From: Desulfogranum marinum
GTDB lineage: Bacteria > Desulfobacterota > Desulfobulbia > Desulfobulbales > Desulfobulbaceae
Assembly: GCF_016918565.1 (NCBI RefSeq)
Contig: NZ_JAFFQD010000003.1
Location: 62,001-126,000, forward strand
DNA: 64,000 nt
Reading direction: 5' to 3'
The notes below the pieces were generated by a model. That model made no database searches. It was given only the letters and a program-made list of their open reading frames with translations, and was not told where the DNA came from. Positions 57,776 to 64,000 of the stretch are shown piece by piece; position 1 is the first letter of the stretch, and the number at the start of each line of letters is the position of its first letter. A program made the translations under genes and the position numbers.

Positions 57776-58568
57776 CGCTTTCTAACCCGCAGAGAAAAAA
57801 GCCAAGAATAGGTTCGCACTTTGTTGCACAGGAGGGATAAAAAAATCCGTGTTGTCGTGAGCGAGACGCATTTTCTTTACCCCAGTAAAATTCAGCCAGC
57901 CCCACAGGCACGATCTTATGCAGGGCCGCATGTTGCAGGAGTTTCGGCGCACAGCAATCACCTGTACCGGTAGGCGGGCCATTTTCACCATTAAAAATGT
58001 CAGTTAACAATTCGCCGGCACCCCGAAAATTAGTCACCCTGTACAAGCCATGAATCTGCTGCATCAATTGCCGAGACAACCGCCGCCTTTTTTGTACGAG
58101 TTCTTTGCGCCGATCAGATTGAGGCGAAAGACGGCGGATCTCCCGAGTCAGCCTTTTCACCTCCCGCTCACCGTCCTCGGTCACATTAACAAAGGCCGCA
58201 GTGTCAAACACAGGTTCTACCCAGTCAGCCACAGACCAAAGACCATTGTATTGACCGGAAAAAGCATAAAAGATCTTTTCCCTACCCAGTTCATCTCTCC
58301 CTACAAGAGCACCAAACATCTTTCCCCTTGCCTCTCCAAACAAATAGTCTGTACGGCACAGTGGATTACTCTGATGGGGAGGGACCTGAAAATCTATGCG
58401 TTGATGTACCCTCAGGTTGGTCATCAGGTCCAGGCAGGCTTGTCTCGCAGGTCCTGCCTCCAGGCGATGGTCCTTTTGGCAGTGACGACAATAGCCGCCA
58501 ATCGTTATTCCCCAAGATGGAGGCACGTTTTCTTCCGTTGAGCTTTGCCTGTCTTTGTTCACTTCCAT
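57768..58568 (-). CDS. Separate N-terminal domain of a long-form RluA-type pseudouridine synthase
   Basis: A 266-residue protein (ATG at 58568; a TTG at 58580 is less likely). An early zinc-like motif YCRHCQKDHRLEAGPARQAC is followed by a domain with TGTGDCCAPKLLQHAALHKI, GLAEFYWGKE and FFYPSCATKCEPILGFFL. As I recall, these blocks occur N-terminal to the RluA catalytic domain in single 500-550-residue proteins. Central residues 125-175 form a charged helix. It overlaps the catalytic gene by 8 bases. Role of the domain is not known; RNA recognition is likely. Confidence 0.8.
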   Translation of the reverse strand: MEVNKDRQSSTEENVPPSWGITIGGYCRHCQKDHRLEAGPARQACLDLMTNLRVHQRIDFQVPPHQSNPLCRTDYLFGEARGKMFGALVGRDELGREKIFYAFSGQYNGLWSVADWVEPVFDTAAFVNVTEDGEREVKRLTREIRRLSPQSDRRKELVQKRRRLSRQLMQQIHGLYRVTNFRGAGELLTDIFNGENGPPTGTGDCCAPKLLQHAALHKIVPVGLAEFYWGKENASRSRQHGFFYPSCATKCEPILGFFLCGLESDV

Positions 58569-58587
58569 TACATGATTCAACTGAAGT

Positions 58588-58788
58588 CTATTTTCGGAAA
58601 AACCAGATCAAAACAGAGATGATCACGCTAAACAACAGGCAGGTCGTCACCGGAAAATAAAACCGAAAATTTTCGCGAACAATGATGATATCGCCCGGAA
58701 AACGACCAAAAGGAATTTGCTTTATCCACGGCCAGCAGGCGCCAATACAGATGCAGATCACACCTACCCAGATCAATGCCTTATTCAT
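58588..58788 (-). CDS. DUF2905 small membrane protein
   Basis: A 66-residue protein with two hydrophobic segments (about 4-20 and 44-63) and the DUF2905 core IPFGRFPGDIIIVRENFRFY. The family is widespread but has no known function. It begins 4 bases after the EamA permease and ends 19 bases before the RluA N-terminal gene, so all four seem to form one transcript. Confidence 0.9.
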   Translation of the reverse strand: MNKALIWVGVICICIGACWPWIKQIPFGRFPGDIIIVRENFRFYFPVTTCLLFSVIISVLIWFFRK

Positions 58789-58792
58789 GAAC

Positions 58793-59725
58793 TCATGCCA
58801 CTTCTTCTTGATTTTTTCGATCCTGACTCAGGATAACCCCACAAAACACCAACACACAGGCCCAAAACTGCCAAAAGGTAAAATGTTCCCCTAAAACCAC
58901 AAACCCAAGGATAACAGTAAAAACGGGAATAAGATTAATAAAGACTGAAGCCTGATTTGCTGGTATGCGACTAATACCGAAATTATACAGACCATAGGCT
59001 CCGACACTGACAAAAACACCTAGATAGAGAATAATCGACACCCCGCTGAGCGATATTGCCTGTGGGACATGCACCTGGGGAAGCAGCAGTACCGGCAAAA
59101 AAAACAGGGCTCCCAAAACACATTGCACTGCTGTTAAAAAAAAGGGTGAAAGATCTCTGCTTAAATATTTCATCTGAATAATGTATCCTGTGGCACAAAC
59201 CATGGCCAGGAATTCTAAAAAATTTCCCAGGACCGGGTTGGGAGCCTGCTGGGTACGTTCTCCAGCCAAAGTGAGCCACAAGGCCCCTGCAGCTGCGAGG
59301 ATAAAACCAATCACGGTTTTTCGTGAAATATGCTCTCCCAAAATTGCACCAGCAGCAATCGCCACCAGCAGCGGCAACATGGTTGTAATCATTGATGCCT
59401 GAGATGCGCTGGTCTGCTGCAGAGCGGCTGCTTCAAAAAGAAAATACAGACAGGGTTCGCAGAGGCCCATTCCCAGCATGGGCAACAGATGTTTTTTTCT
59501 GATTGGCGCCTTGACAAAGTGCCGGATAAAAGGAAGAAAGCACAGTGAAGCGACCATAAGACGACCCAATACAACAAGCAAGGGATCAAGTTCAAAAAAA
59601 GCGTACTTCATGGCAACAAAAGAGCTTCCCCACAACACCATGGCCACCAACATTGCCAATGTCGGCAGCAAACTCCCCTGGTAAGAGACTACCTGATTTA
59701 TATGTCCTTTATGTTCCACATCCAT
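58793..59725 (-). CDS. EamA/DMT-family permease
   Basis: A 310-residue membrane protein with about ten hydrophobic helices in two EamA repeats (MLVAMVLWGSSFVAMKYA; SVGAYGLYNFGISRIPANQA). Family members export amino acids, nucleosides or other metabolites; the substrate is unknown. The start codon at 59725 overlaps the start of the divergent gene by 24 bases, so one of the two may really start further in; Met25 is an alternative here. Confidence 0.88.
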   Translation of the reverse strand: MDVEHKGHINQVVSYQGSLLPTLAMLVAMVLWGSSFVAMKYAFFELDPLLVVLGRLMVASLCFLPFIRHFVKAPIRKKHLLPMLGMGLCEPCLYFLFEAAALQQTSASQASMITTMLPLLVAIAAGAILGEHISRKTVIGFILAAAGALWLTLAGERTQQAPNPVLGNFLEFLAMVCATGYIIQMKYLSRDLSPFFLTAVQCVLGALFFLPVLLLPQVHVPQAISLSGVSIILYLGVFVSVGAYGLYNFGISRIPANQASVFINLIPVFTVILGFVVLGEHFTFWQFWACVLVFCGVILSQDRKNQEEVA

Positions 59726-62191
59726 AACTTCTCTCGCAAACAGCTTATTGCTCTTTTATTCCTCTCCATTGCGCTCTTTGCAATGCTGGAGGGCAGCACC
59801 GCGACAACAGCACACGGAGCCCCCCTTGACTTACAGCATGCGAGTTGGCGACAGACCGTCAGTCTATACCAGAGAAATGACTGCCTTACCAGTGAGCAAG
59901 TGGCCTATGGCAAAGAAATTATCAAAGGACTCAGTTATAATAGCCAGCGCGTTTTGCGTATCTTTTGCAGCCTCCCTGCTCTCGGCTTTGCCCAATACCA
60001 AAACATCTGGTCACTGCTCATTAACCACCCTCTCTCCTTTGAACAGGTGCGCATTTTTGAGCAATGGAGTGAGCTTACCGGTACTGATTACGACCTCTCA
60101 CTTAAGGCAGTGCCGGCAATCAGTGCTCTCTCTTATGCAGCGGGCAAAACCTTCGTTGCCTTTTTCGAGCTTCCTGATACGACTCCCGGCTTTGCTCTGG
60201 AGTTAATCCCTCTGCTCAACAAGCTGCCTGCTCCAACCCACCAGGCACTGCAAGCTATGCTGGCAGTCAAGGGCATGACTGCCAAGAACATCACCACGGT
60301 TTTACTGACCATACACAGACTCAGTGAAAGCCAAGCCATGGCACTCAAGGCTTATGCTCAGCTTGAAGAACTGGATACGACAACCCTTTTTGAAGGACTT
60401 TCACTCATCTCCCGACTTCGCAGGGAAGATGCCTGGAATGCTCATTTTCTTTTTATCACCACCCAACCACCCAGCAAAGAAGCCTGGGACTGGCTGGTTA
60501 TGTTTTTTGCCCTGCCGCCGGACATCCAGGAAACCCAGGTCGCCACCTTTAACAAAGGGCAGAAGAAACAACTCCTCCAAGGCATGCAGGCAGGCGCCCA
60601 AACCCTGATATGGGAAATAAACGATCTCCACGCCCTGACAGATCGATTTGGCATGGAACTTTCTTCAAGTGTTCTCCGCAAGATGCCCACCAAAGAACTC
60701 CGACGATATTTCCACCACCTTTCACCGGTCATCAAAGTCCGCTATGGCAACCAATTTACCTCCGCAATCACATCCCGGCAGCAAGGCACAGCAATCAATA
60801 TCCTGCGTGAGGCAACCTCTGCCAACAGATCGTACATCGCATCCAGCCTGACATCGATCAACATCTACGCACTCCTGAGCCAGGGAAGCGAATTATATGA
60901 TTCTTCCTTCCGGAATATTCTGGTACCAGTCCTGCAAAGGCGCCTGCGAGAAAACTTTTCAGACAATCTCCTCCTTTTCTTTGAAGCCGTTGACCCAACA
61001 CATTTCCTGGTAGCACAGTTCATTACCAGTTGTGCCCAAAAAGGTAAATTGGCCTCATTTTTCCCAAAAAACAGTCAACAGCAACAACAGGTGCTGGACC
61101 TGGTGGCCAAATCCGCTTTTCGTGATCCCGCTTCACTGCTTGTCTTCACAGCTACAATGCAGCCGCTTTTTAAAATCCTTAAAACAGAGGCCCGTTCTTA
61201 TTTTGTACAAAAGATGATCACGGCTGCAGAAGAAACCAACTCAGAGGTAGCAAGACTACTGATCGCAGCCCTGCAATATTACCAACAACATCAGCAGGAA
61301 TTTCTTACTCGAGAAGACCAGGAAAAATTGAGCTTGCTTGAGCAAAAGCATGGTCGGCTCTCCTTTGCCCAGTTCCTGCAGACTCCTTTTGCAGAATGGA
61401 AGCAGGACAACCAATTAGTGTCGTTGTCTCTTTTCCATCCCGATGACGACGGACGTCAATCGTTTTATTCCTTTGCACGCTATCTGCGGCAAAAGGGTTA
61501 CGTTTTGGAACCGGCTCCGGCCTATTCAGCGGTTGCAATTTCGCCCTTACAGCGGCAAGAAATCAATACCCTTTCTCCTCAAGATGAAAACATAGGGTCC
61601 CTAGGACTACCAAAACTTTTCCGACTGATGGAAACAGAAAAAGCCAGCGTGGCATTTACTCGCACCCTCAACCACATAACCATACGCCACGTACTCTCTG
61701 TATATGCAAACCAGGAAGAACAACAAGACAAGCTCCTCAACTTTTTCACAAGTGGTCATGAAATGCTTATCCAGCGAGGGCATAGCTACTGGCGCAAAGA
61801 ACAAATAACCGATCCAATGACCTCCCTTATTGAACAAAATATGCTCACTCAAAAAATGCTTAAAAACAAGCAACGTTTTTTAAGTATTGGCTCCTGCGGC
61901 GGAGTGAAGGTATACTCTCACCTTAATCAACTTTTTGCGGGATCAGTTGATATTTTGGCAACCATCGGCACGGGTCTGGCTGAAATAAACACTCCTTACA
62001 ACACCTTTTTATTTGAATTTGTCGCCACCCACGGAGAGGCAGCCACCTGGGATAAGGTTACCAATGCCTCTACGCCATTTTTCCAGTCCGGCCGTGGTCA
62101 GGACTACTTGCAACCAGGATCACTGCCGGCTATCCTTCATAAAATGTTTATCAACCAGCCTGCTACCCTTCTCCCCCCGAAAAAGAGCTAA
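59702..62191 (+). CDS. Large exported protein with possible caspase-like C-terminal domain
   Basis: An 829-residue protein I cannot assign to a named family. The N-terminus has a signal-peptide-like segment (about 14-39, LIALLFLSIALFAMLEGS). The middle (about 60-600) is mostly helical with repeated short units, compatible with a solenoid. Near the C-terminus a hydrophobic strand leads to RGHSYW (His694) and a second to FLSIGSCGGVKVY (Cys732), the arrangement of the His/Cys dyad of clan CD peptidases. This assignment rests on motif shape only. It is followed after 5 bases by holA. Confidence 0.75.
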   Translation: MSFMFHIHNFSRKQLIALLFLSIALFAMLEGSTATTAHGAPLDLQHASWRQTVSLYQRNDCLTSEQVAYGKEIIKGLSYNSQRVLRIFCSLPALGFAQYQNIWSLLINHPLSFEQVRIFEQWSELTGTDYDLSLKAVPAISALSYAAGKTFVAFFELPDTTPGFALELIPLLNKLPAPTHQALQAMLAVKGMTAKNITTVLLTIHRLSESQAMALKAYAQLEELDTTTLFEGLSLISRLRREDAWNAHFLFITTQPPSKEAWDWLVMFFALPPDIQETQVATFNKGQKKQLLQGMQAGAQTLIWEINDLHALTDRFGMELSSSVLRKMPTKELRRYFHHLSPVIKVRYGNQFTSAITSRQQGTAINILREATSANRSYIASSLTSINIYALLSQGSELYDSSFRNILVPVLQRRLRENFSDNLLLFFEAVDPTHFLVAQFITSCAQKGKLASFFPKNSQQQQQVLDLVAKSAFRDPASLLVFTATMQPLFKILKTEARSYFVQKMITAAEETNSEVARLLIAALQYYQQHQQEFLTREDQEKLSLLEQKHGRLSFAQFLQTPFAEWKQDNQLVSLSLFHPDDDGRQSFYSFARYLRQKGYVLEPAPAYSAVAISPLQRQEINTLSPQDENIGSLGLPKLFRLMETEKASVAFTRTLNHITIRHVLSVYANQEEQQDKLLNFFTSGHEMLIQRGHSYWRKEQITDPMTSLIEQNMLTQKMLKNKQRFLSIGSCGGVKVYSHLNQLFAGSVDILATIGTGLAEINTPYNTFLFEFVATHGEAATWDKVTNASTPFFQSGRGQDYLQPGSLPAILHKMFINQPATLLPPKKS

Positions 62192-62196
62192 CCTGT

Positions 62197-63558
62197 ATGC
62201 CTGTATACACTCGCGAAACACTCCCCAAGTTACTGGAACAAACCGTCAACAATGCAGCCCAGGTCTACCTCTTTTTTGGTGAACGATATTTATGCAGGGA
62301 TGCTGTTGAAAAAATTGAAAAACAGCTCCTCCAGCTCCCGGGTACAGTTCACCCTGTTGACGGTGAGCATGAGGACACGGCAACCCTGGTGTACAAACTG
62401 CGCAGCTTCAGCCTTCTTCCCGGTCGCCAAATCTTTAAAGTCATTGACACTCGGCTCTTTTTTTCAAAAACTGTTGCGAAAAACATATGGAAAAAAGTTA
62501 TCAAGGCCCATGAGGCAAAGAAACCAGGACAAGTGACTCGATCACTTAGTGCTTTCCTCAGTGCAGGCGGAATAAAAGCGGATATTTCTGAACATGACCT
62601 CAGCCAACTGACCCCTCAGCAGTGGCAGCATGCTTTTGGTTTCGCCAAACCTGATGAAGATCTCTCCTGGACAGTTGAACCGTTGCTGACACTACGCTCA
62701 CAACCCGACAAGCAGGTCAAAAACGCTGCCGACTCTGCGGAAATACTCATAGCATGTCTTGAAGAAAACATCCCCGCAAACAACATCCTGATCCTAATTG
62801 CCGAAGAAGTCGATAAAAGGAAAAAACTGTTCAAATATTTCAAAGAGCACCATGTCGTGGTCGATCTCGGCGTTGAGGCAGGTTCTTCTGCCAAGGCGCA
62901 AAAGCAGCAAAAAAGTGTGCTTCTAGCTCTCATCCAACAGACTCTGACCGAGATGAATAAAACCATTGTTCCTGCTGTCGCTGATCGGTTGATAGAAAGA
63001 GTCGGCTTCCATCCGGTTGCGGTTGTCATGGAACTGAGAAAAGTTATGCTCTATATCGGAGAGCGTCAAAAAATAACCCAGGAAGACCTCGACGCTGTGG
63101 TCGGCAGGACTCGCCAGGAAGCACTTTTTGAATTGACCACCGCCTTGACGGCTAAAAATCTCAGGCAAGTTCTACTCATTGCCGACAGGCTGCAGGCAAA
63201 TGGGCTCCATCCCCTTGCGCTTATAGCAGCATTGAGGAATACGACCCGCTCTCTTTTATTATTTCGCTCGCTCCAGGAACAATCCCACTTCGGCTACACA
63301 CCTTCCATGTCTGCCAGCGCTTTTCAGAATCAGTGCCTTCCGCTACTAAAAGAGAATTCCGCCTGGAAAAAAGAACTCAGCGGCCACCCATATGCACTGT
63401 ATATGCAATTTAAAACGGCGGCCAACCATCCATTGCAGCAACTGCAGCAGTGGATGCGCCTCCTGTTACAAACAGAAATGCGGCTCAAAGGTTCTCCTGT
63501 GACTCCGCAAATAATCCTTCAGCATCTTTTTTTCACCATGCTCGCTCAGCAGCAATGA
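62197..63558 (+). CDS. holA: DNA polymerase III delta subunit
   Basis: A 453-residue clamp-loader subunit. YLFFGERYLCRDAVEKIEKQ is the N-terminal AAA-like start, and the family blocks IERVGFHPVAVVMELRKVMLY, AVVGRTRQEALFELTTAL and PLALIAALRNTTRSLLLF follow. Delta opens the sliding clamp during loading. It is about 110 residues longer than the usual form because of inserts at about 90-190. It is 5 bases after the large exported protein gene and thus probably co-transcribed. Confidence 0.9.
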   Translation: MPVYTRETLPKLLEQTVNNAAQVYLFFGERYLCRDAVEKIEKQLLQLPGTVHPVDGEHEDTATLVYKLRSFSLLPGRQIFKVIDTRLFFSKTVAKNIWKKVIKAHEAKKPGQVTRSLSAFLSAGGIKADISEHDLSQLTPQQWQHAFGFAKPDEDLSWTVEPLLTLRSQPDKQVKNAADSAEILIACLEENIPANNILILIAEEVDKRKKLFKYFKEHHVVVDLGVEAGSSAKAQKQQKSVLLALIQQTLTEMNKTIVPAVADRLIERVGFHPVAVVMELRKVMLYIGERQKITQEDLDAVVGRTRQEALFELTTALTAKNLRQVLLIADRLQANGLHPLALIAALRNTTRSLLLFRSLQEQSHFGYTPSMSASAFQNQCLPLLKENSAWKKELSGHPYALYMQFKTAANHPLQQLQQWMRLLLQTEMRLKGSPVTPQIILQHLFFTMLAQQQ

Positions 63559-63752
63559 CATTGCCGCCCTCCAAAATGAAAGGAAACTTGAAAATTTAGA
63601 GGGGAGCATTACTATACAAGTATGAAAGAGAGAAAAAAAAAGTTACAACCCTGTTGTTATTTCAACGCACTTGACACAATTAACACTGTAGATTCGACGG
63701 CAGAAACAGCTTTGGGTCTACGAAATATAAATGTAATTAACTGTTCACGATA

Positions 63753-64000
63753 ATGGCCAAGGAACAATCCAACCTTCAAGGTGAGATTCTCGCAGAAGAT
63801 AAGAAGCAGCTGCAAGAACCACCACTTTTTAAAGTTTTGCTGCACAACGACGACTACACTACCATGGATTTTGTGGTGATGATTCTTGAAACGATTTTTA
63901 ACAAGGACAGCACCGAAGCCACTAAAATCATGCTTGATGTACACCACCAGGGAATGGGCATTGCGGGTATATATACCCGTGAAATAGGGGAAACAAAAAT
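63753..64000 (+). CDS. clpS: ATP-dependent Clp protease adaptor ClpS (3' end outside window)
   Basis: The frame from ATG at 63753 runs to the edge. It contains the ClpS core: FKVLLHNDDYTTMDFVVMIL, ATKIMLDVHHQGMGIAGIYT and TREIGETK. ClpS binds the N-domain of ClpA and delivers N-degron substrates. The binding-pocket residues (HNDDYT, and the Met of MDFV) are in place. The visible part has about 82 residues, most of the protein; clpA probably follows beyond the window. No clear Shine-Dalgarno precedes it. Confidence 0.93.
   Translation, partial: MAKEQSNLQGEILAEDKKQLQEPPLFKVLLHNDDYTTMDFVVMILETIFNKDSTEATKIMLDVHHQGMGIAGIYTREIGETK

Noticed and set aside
63671-63700. TTGACA upstream of clpS as a promoter
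   Set aside because: No acceptable -10 at 16-18 bases downstream.

Overview
The window reads as chromosomal DNA of an anaerobic Desulfobacterota bacterium, most likely a Desulfobulbales sulfate reducer or relative. The signs are an F-type ATPase operon starting with two b-type subunits (atpF'-atpF-atpH-A-G-D-C, with atpB and atpE elsewhere), an aspartase paired with an anaerobic Dcu-type C4-dicarboxylate carrier, acetyl-CoA synthetase next to a cNMP/CBS/DUF294 protein and a DnaQ-like exonuclease, and an oleABCD hydrocarbon cluster of the kind I recall from Desulfotalea. The species call is inference. I see no rRNA, tRNA, CRISPR array, phage or complete insertion sequence.

Layout. 1-3350: end of a YfcE-like phosphodiesterase, a HIT protein and mutS. 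3477-3704: a MITE-like repeat; a second, diverged copy lies near 27.4-27.6 kb. 3847-5718: an exported N-acetylmuramoyl-L-alanine amidase. 6137-12370: the ATP synthase operon on the minus strand with a clear terminator and a plausible promoter. 12491-24060: twelve consecutive minus-strand genes. The upstream eight give a ketosynthase, an acyl carrier protein, two CrtI-like FAD oxidoreductases, a ketoreductase, a dehydratase, an enoyl-reductase-like protein and a small YkvA-type membrane protein. The last four are OleA, OleB, OleC and OleD. 24445-32535: alaS, exonuclease, DUF294 regulator, acs. 33434-37400: an MMPL/RND exporter, a small DUF2892 protein and thioredoxin reductase. 37508-43543: mlaC and a TetR-controlled RND efflux operon. 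43976-47180: cNMP-domain aspartase plus Dcu transporter. 47244-52161: small unknowns, gpmI and an interrupted SLC13-type permease. 52521-57124: Nudix hydrolase, an exported subtilase, malate dehydrogenase and a LysM membrane protein. 57131-62191: split RluA-type pseudouridine synthase, DUF2905, EamA permease and a large exported protein with a possible caspase-like C-terminus. 62197-64000: DNA polymerase III delta and the start of clpS.

How the genes fit together. The most interesting unit is 12491-24060. It looks like a dedicated discrete fatty-acid/polyketide system that builds and desaturates or isomerises an acyl chain on its own carrier protein. The chain would then be handed to OleA for head-to-head condensation, followed by OleD reduction, OleC beta-lactone formation and OleB decarboxylation to a long-chain olefin. 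The gene set resembles candidate clusters discussed for anammox ladderane lipids and could be an oxygen-independent route to a polyunsaturated hydrocarbon. That product is a hypothesis: the enzyme families are visible in the sequence, the chemistry is not.

Other loci worth a second look are the cNMP-domain aspartase, the subtilase with an STN-like domain, the split genes (SLC13 permease, RluA), and the 829-residue exported protein with a His/Cys pair resembling clan CD peptidases.
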